In this document: positions 28,301-38,975 of the stretch, piece by piece | Layout: every line of letters starts with the position of its first letter | How positions within the stretch are numbered: the first letter of the stretch is position 1 | NCBI GenBank assembly: GCA_958496175.1 | Contig: OY292280.1 | Location: 2,294,001-2,358,000, forward strand | Direction: 5' to 3' | Length of the DNA stretch: 64,000 nt | DNA from: Sisyra terminalis | Taxonomy: Eukaryota; Arthropoda; Insecta; Neuroptera; Sisyridae | The notes under the pieces: model-generated | The model's input: the letters and a program-made list of their open reading frames with translations, nothing else | Told to the model about the DNA's origin: nothing | Databases searched by the model: none | Position numbers and translations under genes: made by a program

Positions 28301-29832
28301 ATATTCTACCTTATTTTCAAGAAACAAATCATCCCTTATATCCTTTTTATGCACTTGAAAATAGTCCTATTTGGAACTTTGAATCGATATTGCGGGTGTC
28401 CTTTTGCACACAGGACTAAAATTTTTTCACATAACATCTCACGTAAGGGCATTGTTTAATAATCCGTTGTGAAAATTAGCTCTTATAAGGAAAAGTCACC
28501 CCTCGAAAATGACCATTTTTTTGGCCAAATTGGTGCATGCGTTTTCACATCCTTAAATTCCCGATTTAATTTTCCTAGGATCTAGCCAATAAATGGTAAC
28601 TATTTTTATGCAATACTATTAAGGATGATTTAGTCTAAAATATTCTACCTAATTTTCAAGAAACAAATCATCCCTTATATCCTTTTTATGCACTTGAAAA
28701 TAGTCCTATTTGGAACTTTGAATCGATATTGCGGGTGTCCATTTGCACACAGGACTAAAATTTTTTCACATAACATCTCACGTAAGGGCATTGTTTAATA
28801 ATCCGTTGTGAAAATTAGCTCTTATAAGGAAAAGTCACCCCTCGAAAATGACCATTTTTTTGGCCAAATTGGTACATGCGTTTTCACCTCCTTAAATTCC
28901 CGATTTAATTTTCCAAGGATCTAGCCAATAAATGGTAACTATTTTTATGCAATACTATTAAGGATGATTTAGTCTAAAATATTCTACCTAATTTTCAAGA
29001 AACAAATCATCCCTTATATCCTTTTTATGCACTTGAAAATAGTCCTATTTGGAAGTTTGAATCGATATTGCGGGTGTCCTTTTGCACACAGGACTAAAAT
29101 TTTTTCACATAACATCTCACGTAAGGGCATTGTTTAATAATCCGTTGTGAAAATTAGCTCTTATAAGGAAAAGTCACCCCTCGAAAATGACCATTTTTTA
29201 GGCCAAATTGGTTCATGCGTTTTCACCTCCTTAAATTCCCGATTTAATTTTCCATGGATCTAGCCAATAAATGGTAACTATTTTTATGCAATACTATTAA
29301 GGATGATTTAATCTAAAATATTCTACCTTATTTTCAAGAAACAAATCATCCCTTATATCCTTTTTTTGCACTTGAAAATAGTCCTATTTGGAACTTTGAA
29401 TCGATATTGCGGGTGTCCTTTTGCACACAGGACTAAAATTTTTTCACATAACATCTCACGTAAGGGCATTGTTTAATAATCCGTTGTGAAAATTAGCTCT
29501 TATAAGGAAAAGTCACCCCTCGAAAATGACCATTTTTTTGGCCAAATTGGTGCATGCGTTTTCACATCCTTAAATTCCCGATTTAATTTTCCTAGGATCT
29601 AGCCAATAAATGGTAACTATTTTTATGCAATACTATTAAGGATGATTTAGTCTAAAATATTCTACCTAATTTTCAAGAAACAAATCATCCCTTATATCCT
29701 TTTTATGCACTTGAAAATAGTCCTATTTGGAACTTTGAATCGATATTGCGGGTGTCCATTTGCACACAGGACTAAAATTTTTTCACATAACATCTCACGT
29801 AAGGGCATTGTTTAATAATCCGTTGTGAAAAT
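22375..29832 (+). repeat. Mosaic block of mixed monomer types
   Basis: Twenty-two monomers in which older types and CCTAGG types alternate. Small duplicated sets are visible: monomers at 23392 and 24070 share CTCCTCC, CCAGTAAATGG, GATTAAGTCT and CTCGCGTATAGG, and the pair at 27121/27460 (GGAAGTTTG, then GGTTCATG with ACCTTATTTT) recurs at 28816/29155. The pattern suggests repeated unequal exchange between blocks of different age. No other sequence interrupts the array. Confidence 0.7.
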
Positions 29833-30170
29833 TAGCTCTTATAAGGAAAAGTCACCCCTCGAAAATGACCATTTTTTAGGCCAAATTGGTACATGCGTTT
29901 TCACCTCCTTAAATTCCCGATTTAATTTTCCATGGATCTAGCCAATAAATGGTAACTATTTTTATGCAATACAATTAAGGATGATTTAGTCTAAAATATT
30001 CTACCTAATTTTCAAGAAACAAATCATCATTATATCCTTTTTATGCTCTTGAAAATAGTCCTATTTGGAACTTTGAATCGATATTGCGGGTGTCCTTTTG
30101 CACACAGGACTAAAATTTTTTCACATAACATCTCACGTAAGGGCATTGTTTAATAATCCGTTGTGAAAAT
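29833..30170 (+). repeat. The only satellite monomer that is not 339 bp
   Basis: This monomer is 338 bp. The usual AAATCATCCCTTATATCC reads AAATCATCATTATATCC, a one-base loss with a substitution beside it. It also carries the private changes CAATTAAGG and TGCTCTTG. The monomer at 33222 shares those private changes but keeps the full length, so the indel arose after that pair was duplicated. It could also be a local sequencing error. Confidence 0.85.
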
Positions 30171-33100
30171 TAGCTCTTATAAGGAAAAGTCACCCCTCGA
30201 AAATGACCATTTTTTTGGCCAAATTGGTACATGCGTTTTCACCTCCTTAAATTCCCGATTTAATTTTCCAAGGATCTAGCCAATAAATGGTAACTATTTT
30301 TATGCAATACTATTAAGGATGATTTAGTCTAAAATATTCTACCTAATTTTCAAGAAACAAATCATCCCTTATATCCTTTTTATGCACTTGAAAATAGTCC
30401 TATTTGGAACTTTGAATCGATATTGCGGGTGTCCTTTTGCACACAGGACTAAAATTTTTTCACATAACATCTCACGTAAGGGCATTGTTTAATAATCCGT
30501 TGTGAAAATTAGCTCTTATAAGGAAAAGTCACCCCTCGAAAATGACCATTTTTTAGGCCAAATTGGTTCATGCGTTTTCACCTCCTTAAATTCCCGATTT
30601 AATTTTCCATGGATCTAGCCAATAAATGGTAACTATTTTTATGCAATACTATTAAGGATGATTTAATCTAAAATATTCTACCTTATTTTCAAGAAACAAA
30701 TCATCCCTTATATCCTTTTTTTGCACTTGAAAATAGTCCTATTTGGAACTTTGAATCGATATTGCGGGTGTCCTTTTGCACACAGGACTAAAATTTTTTC
30801 ACATAACATCTCACGTAAGGGCATTGTTTAATAATCCGTTGTGAAAATTAGCTCTTATAAGGAAAAGTCACCCCTCGAAAATGACCATTTTTAAGGCCAA
30901 ATTGGTGCATGCGTTTTCACCTCCTTAAATTCCCGATTTAATTTTCCAAGGATCTAGCCAATAAATGGTAACTATTTTTATGCAATACTATTAAGGATGA
31001 TTTAGTCAAAAATATTCTACCTAATTTTCAAGAAACAAATCATCCCTTATATCCTTTTTATGCACTTGAAAATAGTCCTATTTGGAACTTTGAATCGATA
31101 TTGCGGGTGTCCTTTTGCACACAGGACTAAAATTTTTTCACATAACATCTCACGTAAGGGCATTGTTTAATAATCCGTTGTGAAAATTAGCTCTTATAAG
31201 GAAAAGTCACCCCTCGAAAATGACCATTTTTTTGGCCAAATTGGTGCATGCGTTTTCACATCCTTAAATTCCCGATTTAATTTTCCTAGGATCTAGCCAA
31301 TAAATGGTAACTATTTTTATGCAATACTATTAAGGATGATTTAGTCTAAAATATTCTACCTAATTTTCAAGAAACAAATCATCCCTTATATCCTTTTTAT
31401 GCACTTGAAAATAGTCCTATTTGGAACTTTGAATCGATATTGCGGGTGTCCATTTGCACACAGGACTAAAATTTTTTCACATAACATCTCACGTAAGGGC
31501 ATTGTTTAATAATCCGTTGTGAAAATTAGCTCTTATAAGGAAAAGTCACCCCTCGAAAATGACCATTTTTTTGGCCAAATTGGTACATGCGTTTTCACCT
31601 CCTTAAATTCCCGATTTAATTTTCCAAGGATCTAGCCAATAAATGGTAACTATTTTTATGCAATACTATTAAGGATGATTTAGTCTAAAATATTCTACCT
31701 AATTTTCAAGAAACAAATCATCCCTTATATCCTTTTTATGCACTTGAAAATAGTCCTATTTGGAAGTTTGAATCGATATTGCGGGTGTCCTTTTGCACAC
31801 AGGACTAAAATTTTTTCACATAACATCTCACGTAAGGGCATTGTTTAATAATCCGTTGTGAAAATTAGCTCTTATAAGGAAAAGTCACCCCTCGAAAATG
31901 ACCATTTTTTTGGCCAAATTGGTACATGCGTTTTCACCTCCTTAAATTCCCGATTTAATTTTCCAAGGATCTAGCCAATAAATGGTAACTATTTTTATGC
32001 AATACTATTAAGGATGATTTAGTCTAAAATATTCTACCTAATTTTCAAGAAACAAATCATCCCTTATATCCTTTTTATGCACTTGAAAATAGTCCTATTT
32101 GGAAGTTTGAATCGATATTGCGGGTGTCCTTTTGCACACAGGACTAAAATTTTTTCACATAACATCTCACGTAAGGGCATTGTTTAATAATCCGTTGTGA
32201 AAATTAGCTCTTATAAGGAAAAGTCACCCCTCGAAAATGACCATTTTTTTGGCCAAATTGGTGCATGCGTTTTCACATCCTTAAATTCCCGATTTAATTT
32301 TCCTAGGATCTAGCCAATAAATGGTAACTATTTTTATGCAATACTATTAAGGATGATTTAGTCTAAAATATTCTACCTAATTTTCAAGAAACAAATCATC
32401 CCTTATATCCTTTTTTTGCACTTGAAAATAGTCCTATTTGGAACTTTGAATCGATATTGCGGGTGTCCTTTTGCACACAGGACTAAAATTTTTTCACATA
32501 ACATCTCACGTAAGGGCATTGTTTAATAATCCGTTGTGAAAATTAGCTCTTATAAGGAAAAGTCACCCCTCGAAAATGACCATTTTTAAGGCCAAATTGG
32601 TGCATGCGTTTTCACCTCCTTAAATTCCCGATTTAATTTTCCAAGGATCTAGCCAATAAATGGTAACTATTTTTATGCAATACTATTAAGGATGATTTAG
32701 TCAAAAATATTCTACCTAATTTTCAAGAAACAAATCATCCCTTATATCCTTTTTATGCACTTGAAAATAGTCCTATTTGGAACTTTGAATCGATATTGCG
32801 GGTGTCCTTTTGCACACAGGACTAAAATTTTTTCACATAACATCTCACGTAAGGGCATTGTTTAATAATCCGTTGTGAAAATTAGCTCTTATAAGGAAAA
32901 GTCACCCCTCGAAAATGACCATTTTTTTGGCCAAATTGGTGCATGCGTTTTCACATCCTTAAATTCCCGATTTAATTTTCCTAGGATCTAGCCAATAAAT
33001 GGTAACTATTTTTATGCAATACTATTAAGGATGATTTAGTCTAAAATATTCTACCTAATTTTCAAGAAACAAATCATCCCTTATATCCTTTTTATGCACT

Positions 33101-34916
33101 TGAAAATAGTCCTATTTGGAACTTTGAATCGATATTGCGGGTGTCCATTTGCACACAGGACTAAAATTTTTTCACATAACATCTCACGTAAGGGCATTGT
33201 TTAATAATCCGTTGTGAAAATTAGCTCTTATAAGGAAAAGTCACCCCTCGAAAATGACCATTTTTTAGGCCAAATTGGTACATGCGTTTTCACCTCCTTA
33301 AATTCCCGATTTAATTTTCCATGGATCTAGCCAATAAATGGTAACTATTTTTATGCAATACAATTAAGGATGATTTAGTCTAAAATATTCTACCTAATTT
33401 TCAAGAAACAAATCATCCCTTATATCCTTTTTATGCTCTTGAAAATAGTCCTATTTGGAACTTTGAATCGATATTGCGGGTGTCCTTTTGCACACAGGAC
33501 TAAAATTTTTTCACATAACATCTCACGTAAGGGCATTGTTTAATAATCCGTTGTGAAAATTAGCTCTTATAAGGAAAAGTCACCCCTCGAAAATGACCAT
33601 TTTTTTGGCCAAATTGGTACATGCGTTTTCACCTCCTTAAATTCCCGATTTAATTTTCCAAGGATCTAGCCAATAAATGGTAACTATTTTTATGCAATAC
33701 TATTAAGGATGATTTAGTCTAAAATATTCTACCTAATTTTCAAGAAACAAATCATCCCTTATATCCTTTTTATGCACTTGAAAATAGTCCTATTTGGAAC
33801 TTTGAATCGATATTGCGGGTGTCCTTTTGCACACAGGACTAAAATTTTTTCACATAACATCTCACGTATAGGCATTGTTTAATAATCCGTTGTGAAAATT
33901 AGCTCTTATAAGGAAAAGTCACCCCTCGAAAATGACCATTTTTTTGGCCAAATTGGTGCATGCGTTTTCACATCCTTAAATTCCCGATTTAATTTTCCAA
34001 GGATCTAGCCAATAAATGGTAACTATTTTTATGCAATACTATTAAGGATGATTTAGTCTAAAATATTCTACCTAATTTTCAAGAAACAAATCATCCCTTA
34101 TATCCTTTTTATGCACTTGAAAATAGTCCTATTTGGAAATTTGAATCGATATTGCGGGTGTCCTTTTGCACACAGGACTAAAATTTTTTCACATAACATC
34201 TCACGTAAGGGCATTGTTTAATAATCCGTTGTGAAAATTAGCTCTTATAAGGAAAAGTCACCCCTCGAAAATGACCATTTTTTAGGCCAAATTGGTACAT
34301 GCGTTTTCACCTCCTTAAATTCCCGATTTAATTTTCCATGGATCTAGCCAATAAATGGTAACTAATTTTATGCAATACTATTAAGGATGATTTAATCTAA
34401 AATATTCTACCTAATTTTCAAGAAACAAATCATCCCTTATATCCTTTTTATGCACTTGAAAATAGTCCTATTTGGAACTTTGAATCGATATTGCGGGTGT
34501 CCTTTTGCACACAGGACTAAAATTTTTTCACATAACATCTCACGTAAGGGCATTGTTTAATAATCCGTTGTGAAAATTAGCTCTTATAAGGAAAAGTCAC
34601 CCCTCGAAAATGACCATTTTTTAGGCCAAATTGGTGCATGCGTTTTCACCTCCTTAAATTCCCGATTTAATTTTCCAAGGATCTAGCCAATAAATGGTAA
34701 CTATTTTTATGCAATACTATTAAGGATGATTTAGTCAAAAATATTCTACCTAATTTTCAAGAAACAAATCATCCCTTATATCCTTTTTATGCACTTGAAA
34801 ATAGTCCTATTTGGAACTTTGAATCGATATTGCGGGTGTCCTTTTGCACACAGGACTAAAATTTTTTCACATAACATCTCACGTAAGGGCATTGTTTAAT
34901 AATCCGTTGTGAAAAT

Positions 34917-35511
34917 TAGCTCTTATAAGGAAAAGTCACCCCTCGAAAATGACCATTTTTTAGGCCAAATTGGTACATGCGTTTTCACCTCCTTAAATTC
35001 CCGATTTAATTTTCCAAGGATCTAGCCAATAAATGGTAACTATTTTTATGCAATACTATTAAGGATGATTTAGTCTAAAATTTTCTACCTAATTTTCAAG
35101 AAACAATGCATCCCTTATATCCTTTTTATGCACTTGAAAATAGTCCTATTTGGAACTTTGAATCGATATTGCGGGTGTCCTTTTGCACACAGGACTAAAA
35201 TTTTTTCACATAACATCTCACGTAAGGGCATTGTTTAATAATCCGTTGTGAAAATTAGCTCTTATAAGGAAAAGTCACCCCTCGAAAATGACCATTTTTT
35301 AGGCCAAATTGGTGCATGCGTATTCACCTCCTTAAATTCCCGATTTAATTTTCCAAGGATCTAGCCAATAAATGGTAACTACTTTCATGCAATACTATTA
35401 AGGATGATTTAGTCTAAAATATTCTACCTCATTTTCAGGAAACAAATCATCCCTTATATCTTTTTTATGCACTTGCAAATAGTCCTATTTGGAACTTTGA
35501 ATTGATATTGC
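34917..35511 (+). repeat. Diverged edge monomers of the left array
   Basis: The last full monomer (34917-35255) carries AAAATTTTCTACC and AAACAATGCATCCC. The terminal partial monomer (35256-35511) carries many private changes: GTATTCACC, ACTACTTTCATGC, CCTCATTTTCAGG, ATCTTTTTTATGC and CTTGCAAAT. It stops after ATTGATATTGC. Their mirror copies at 43983-44577 carry the same private changes apart from one visible difference (AACTATTTTTATGC here, AACTTTTTTTATGC when the right copy is reverse-complemented). Divergence rising toward an array edge is expected when exchange homogenises interior copies better than edge copies. Confidence 0.85.
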
Positions 35512-36010
35512 AATAAGTAATTGGTGCATGCGAATTTATTTGGAAACTTTAAGTACAGCTATCTGACTCACAGGTGGCACTACAAACTTAAGGTGGTTTT
35601 GTTGACATGCATGTCAAGAGTTCACACATTCTGACATAGATGGAGTTACGGTACAAGTCAATGTTACAGATAATTTTTGAAAGTTGTTAGTTCATAATTG
35701 ACTTTACTTTATCCAAATTTATTTAATTTATAATGTTATGTTTGTTTGAATTGATGGCCAATGTTACATCTTAACTTTACAAAATCAGAATCGAATCAAA
35801 TAAATGTGCAGCAGGAAATATTTATTGTGAAATTGTAGGTATTGGCGCAATGTTTATCTTAGGTTATATGTACTTTCTGTTAATTTTGTAGATAGTTTCC
35901 AACGATTAAATAACTAATGAGTGACAAAAATGTATTTTTAAAATATATTTAAAAAGAATTCATACATAGAATAATCTAATCAAATCATCTGCCAATGTAA
36001 GCCACTGTGA

Positions 36011-36172
36011 GTGCAACTTAAGAATGATTCAGTCTTAAATGAGCATTATTATTCCTGCGAACCCAATCCATCCCTTATATCCTTTTTATGCACTCGAAAA
36101 TTGTTCTTTTTGAAATTTAAAAAAATAACACTTATCAGGAAAAGCAATCTTGCAATTATCCGTTTTTGTCAA
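36011..36172 (+). repeat. Decayed satellite relic, left copy
   Basis: This stretch aligns with the satellite monomer from the TGCAATACTATTAAGGATG region through TATGCACTTGAAAATAG, then skips about 110 bases and resumes at TTATAAGGAAAAGTC. A 25-base core at 36069-36093 is identical to the satellite, while the rest has many substitutions. It has the same orientation as the adjacent array and lies about 500 bp from it. It is most likely an old monomer stranded outside the homogenised array. The mirror copy is at 43322-43483. Confidence 0.8.
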
Positions 36173-36234
36173 TAATGCAGAAGTTTAGCAACCATTGTTT
36201 TATTATAAGTATAATTTGTTTAAACATTTTACAG

Positions 36235-36466
36235 ATCCAAATTACCAAGAAACTAAAGACCAAGACATTGTTTTTGCGCTGAAGAATGTATCATCTTTTT
36301 TGGAAATTAAATGATTGGTAAGTCGCTGTACTTTTGATACCTCCAATTATTGATTTTTGATTATTTATTGATTTTTTCGTTCCAGAAGAAGCTGACCGAT
36401 GACAACGGAGAATTATTCATTGGAGTTGAGATGTTCATCATTTCCAATTGGACGTTTGAGGAATAA
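36235..36466 (+). pseudogene. Two-exon pseudogene-like segment, left copy
   Basis: Splice-like signals outline two exons. An acceptor CATTTTACAG ends at 36234, a strong donor GTAAGT starts at 36318, and an acceptor TTTTCGTTCCAG ends at 36385, giving a 68-bp intron. Joined at that intron the same frame continues: 25 codons beginning PNYQETKDQDIV and ending SSFLEIK, then TGA (36312-36314), one Leu codon, and 26 codons beginning KKLTDDNGELF and ending ISNWTFEE before TAA at 36464. A single in-frame stop thus interrupts a frame of about 52 codons. I do not recognise the protein. A 66-codon ATG frame (36399-36599) overlaps in another frame and has no support beyond its length. It may be a decayed host gene or transposon fragment, or chance. 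Confidence 0.35.
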
Positions 36467-36785
36467 ATGCGGATCGTTGGAGAATCATCAATCAAATTCC
36501 TGTGGGATATCATTTCCACAATTGATATCTACCAAGAAGATCACTAATGGATTTACTACAACAATCTGTGCTGTAAATTGTGTTTTCATAATTCAGTGAA
36601 TGTGAAGTGATTCAGTGGTTTAAGTGGTTAATAATTAGAGTATCAAGAAATACAAATTCTTTTTATTAACTTAATATTTCTATATGATTCTAATAATTGA
36701 TACTTTTACATAAATTATATAAACTATTGTTATAATGGAAAAGTAATACTTTAACTTATTATAGTGTGAATTTATATTTAACATT

Positions 36786-36791
36786 AATAAA
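36786..36791 (+). terminator. Possible polyadenylation signal AATAAA, left copy
   Basis: AATAAA lies 320 bp downstream of the pseudogene-like segment in an AT-rich stretch. In such sequence the hexamer is common by chance, so it gains weight only from its position after the candidate exons. The mirror is at 42703-42708. Confidence 0.2.
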
Positions 36792-37250
36792 TTTATTTTA
36801 ATTGAATATATTGTTTCAATTCGATTTTCCGCACCCCTCCTCTTGAATTTTATATTTCAGAGTTAGAATACAAAGAAAAGTTAAGATAAAGCAACGATTA
36901 GGTAAGTAAGGTAAGTTCAATGTTTTTCGATAGATTATCGAATAATTCGATAAAGCCAATATCGAAAAATATCTCAACTTTTTGAAGTCCTTGTCGTTTT
37001 TTCATTATATATAAATTTTAATTTTCTGAAGAAACCCTTTTGAAATACAAATTTGTTTTAGTCGATAAAAAGGATCAAGGACCTTAAAATGTTGCAATGT
37101 TTTAATTGAAAATTTCCAATTTTAACATGGAGCAGCCATGGTTAAAATATTTTTGGAAAATTCCAATTCCTTCGATCGAAAAAAATTTTCATTTTCCCCA
37201 AATCTCATAAGAATTGTTTATATATGAGTTTTAAGGTCATTTACATATAT

Positions 37251-37337
37251 CATCTGATAGCCGAGTCGTCTTGGTCGCCGTTGCTGTTGTTCGGAGTCGA
37301 GGTCCCTGGTTCGCATCCCGATTGGTCCCGGATTTTT
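37251..37337 (+). other. tRNA-like Pol III unit, copy 1
   Basis: TAGCCGAGTCG (37258-37268) fits the internal A-box consensus TRGYNNARNNG at every position. GGTTCGCATCC (37308-37318) matches the B box GGTTCGANTCC at 10 of 11 positions, and T5 (37333-37337) follows as a Pol III stop. The head resembles a class II tRNA (Ser/Leu type): GCC and GGT can close a D-arm and TTCGCAT sits where the T loop should. The acceptor and T stems pair poorly, so a working tRNA is unlikely. A tRNA-derived SINE head or tRNA pseudogene fits best. The left and right A1 copies and both A2 copies keep these boxes unchanged. Confidence 0.6.
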
Positions 37338-37522
37338 ATAATTTCTAATAATTAATATCTATTCCTTACAGCATATAATATCACTAATTAACATTAATTC
37401 TTAATTCCAGACATTGTATCATCGAAATATTCGATCGAACAGTTCCAGCCTTTCGAGGTTGGAAATGATCGATCGATCGATGATGCAATATATTTTTCAT
37501 TTTATTTTGCTCAATGGTTTTG

Positions 37523-37581
37523 TGACGTCACTCATTTTCATTTATATGACGTCACAAATACGTCGCCACCCAATGACGTCA
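37523..37581 (+). promoter_or_regulatory. Cluster of three CRE octamers, copy 1
   Basis: The palindrome TGACGTCA, the full-length CREB/ATF site, occurs at 37523-37530, 37547-37554 and 37574-37581. Starts are 24 and 27 bases apart. The cluster lies about 190 bp downstream of the tRNA-like unit. The octamers are seen directly; binding is not shown. Confidence 0.5.
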
Positions 37582-38644
37582 TTCCCGAAAAATTAGAAAA
37601 ATGACCGAATTTTCGATTTTCGGGAAGTAGGATTCTGGGAATGGCTTAGTTACGTCATGGGAGGCATAAAAAACTTATCCTAAAGTCAATTTTTTTCTTT
37701 TTTTTTGAGGGGGGGACCTCGAATTTTCGAATTTAGTAAAATGGGATTTCGGGAATGGCTTAGCTACGCTCCGAGAAGCCTAAAAATCATTTTTAATTAT
37801 ATAATTTTTCATTTTTTGGCGAAAATTTTCCGGCCGGTTTTCTGAAGAATCCCAAAAATAGGCCTAAATTGGCGTTTTTTTTCACTTTTTCCAACTTTAA
37901 AGCCATTTGTAGCGAAAAGTATCGATCGTAGGTTAACGATAGTAGGCTCTTTCGATAGCGCTTGAATTACTCTATCAATGGTGAAAATTTGGTCCCGGAA
38001 AAGCTTAAGGGGAAAAACTTTTTTTTTCCACTTCTCAGAAGTTTCATTTCGTCGACCAAATGTACGACGACTTTTTGCAAAAAATTATTAATCGAATTTT
38101 GCGATGTAATTCGCATCATAGCTACATTACGTGGACATCGAAACATAAATGTAAAAGAATTTCAACTTTTCGATGTCGTTAATGGTTTTTTCGATATTTA
38201 ATATTCATCTATTGTGCTACTTAATGCTATTTAAATACAAATTTGTTTTCTTGAAATAAAGGATCAAGGACCTAAAAGTTTTCCAATGTGGTTGTACATC
38301 TTTTCCGATCGTAACATGGAGTACCTATAGTTAAAATTTTTCCGGAAAATTCCAAGGAAATCGTTCGATTGTAAAAATTTAAAGTTAATTAATTCGATAT
38401 TAAAGAATTATATATTATGCAAGATAATGCTATTCAAATACAAATGTCGTTTTTTTCGAAAAAAATGATCAAGGATCTTAAAATGTTGCAATGTCTTAAT
38501 TCAAATTTTCCAACTTTAACATGGAGCAGCTATGGTTAAAATATTTTTGGAAAATTCCAATTCCTTCGATCGAAAAAAATTTTCATTTTCCCCAAATCTC
38601 ATAAGAATTGTTTATATATGAGTTTTAAGGTCATTTACATATAT

Positions 38645-38731
38645 CATCTGATAGCCGAGTCGTCTTGGTCGCCGTTGCTGTTGTTCGGAGTCGAGGTCCC
38701 TGGTTCGCATCCCGATTGGTCCCGGATTTTT
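38645..38731 (+). other. tRNA-like Pol III unit, copy 2
   Basis: A box at 38652-38662, B box at 38702-38712 and T5 at 38727-38731, identical in sequence and spacing to copy 1. Sequence beyond the T5 differs between A1 and A2 (ATTAATATCTATTCC against ATTGATTTCTCTTCC), so the promoter-like core is better preserved than the sequence that follows. Confidence 0.6.
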
Positions 38732-38916
38732 ATAATTTCTAATAATTGATTTCTCTTCCTTACAGCTTATAATATCACTAATTAACATTAATAATTAATT
38801 CCAGACATTGTATCATCGAAATATTCGATCGAACAGTTCCAGCCTTTCGAGGTTGGAAATGATCGATCGATCGATGATGCAATATATTTTTCATTTTATT
38901 TTGCTCAATGGTTTTG

Positions 38917-38975
38917 TGACGTCACTCATTTTCATTTATATGACGTCACACATTCGTCGCCACCCAATGACGTCA
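38917..38975 (+). promoter_or_regulatory. Cluster of three CRE octamers, copy 2
   Basis: TGACGTCA at 38917-38924, 38941-38948 and 38968-38975, with the same spacing as copy 1. Bases between the second and third octamers differ from A1 (CACATTCGTCG against CAAATACGTCG), while all three octamers are intact. Confidence 0.5.

Larger units (their letters stand above)
1..35511 (+). repeat. Satellite array, 339-bp monomer, left array
   Basis: Tandem array of 104 complete monomers plus a 256-bp partial at the inner edge (35256-35511). Taking TAGCTCTTATAAGG as the arbitrary monomer start, starts fall at 1, 340, 679, 1018 and so on every 339 bases up to 29833, then at 30171 and every 339 bases to 35256. 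The array runs off the left end of the window. Monomers differ at a limited set of diagnostic sites, such as CCATGG, CCAAGG or CCTAGG near monomer base 78, GTACATG or GTGCATG, CACCTCC or CACATCC, and CGTAAGGG or CGTATAGG. No reading frame of 60 codons or more exists anywhere in the array. The monomer is AT-rich and matches no satellite family I can name. It is presumably pericentromeric or other constitutive heterochromatin, which is inferred from size and organisation alone. Confidence 0.97.
35512..37044 (+). other. AT-rich non-satellite flank, left copy
   Basis: Between the satellite edge and the first tandem unit lies about 1.5 kb of AT-rich sequence. The first tens of bases contain scraps of satellite (TAATTGGTGCATGCG at 35519-35533, then a stretch like ATTTGGAACTTTGAA). 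A perfect 16-base palindrome, TTGACATGCATGTCAA, lies at 35602-35617. A dyad of two 9-base arms around one A (TTATCGAAT-A-ATTCGATAA) lies at 36935-36953. A decayed satellite piece and a pseudogene-like segment are listed separately. I see nothing recognisable in 35620-36010. Confidence 0.7.
37045..38436 (+). repeat. Tandem unit A1 of the island (left arm, outer)
   Basis: First of two direct repeats in the left arm, about 1.39 kb apart (for example 37414 and 38808). In order it holds an end module of about 130 bp (AATACAAATTTG to GGAAAATTCCAA), a tRNA-like Pol III unit, a GATC-rich microsatellite near 37467, three CRE octamers, a T/G homopolymer run, a TATCGAT-rich stretch (37920-37980) and a second end module at 38234-38360. 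It differs from unit A2 at scattered sites and small indels. Short frames such as those at 37414-37596 and 37962-38201 look non-coding: they are not conserved between copies as proteins and match nothing I know. Confidence 0.85.

Noticed and set aside
1..35511. CRISPR-like array of regular repeats
   Set aside because: The whole 339-bp unit is repeated without unique spacers, there are no cas genes, and the surrounding sequence is eukaryotic.
36399..36599. 66-codon ATG reading frame (and mirror 42895-43095)
   Set aside because: It starts after a likely splice acceptor, and the spliced upstream frame runs in a different phase. No domain, no recognised similarity and AT-rich random-like composition.
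36899..36915. Telomere-like TTAGG repeats near GATTAGGTAAGTAAGGTAAG
   Set aside because: Only one TTAGG is present and the rest is a GTAAG-like short repeat, so there is no telomeric array.
37251..37337. Functional tRNA gene
   Set aside because: The internal promoter boxes are good, but the T stem and acceptor stem do not pair properly and no clear anticodon arm forms.
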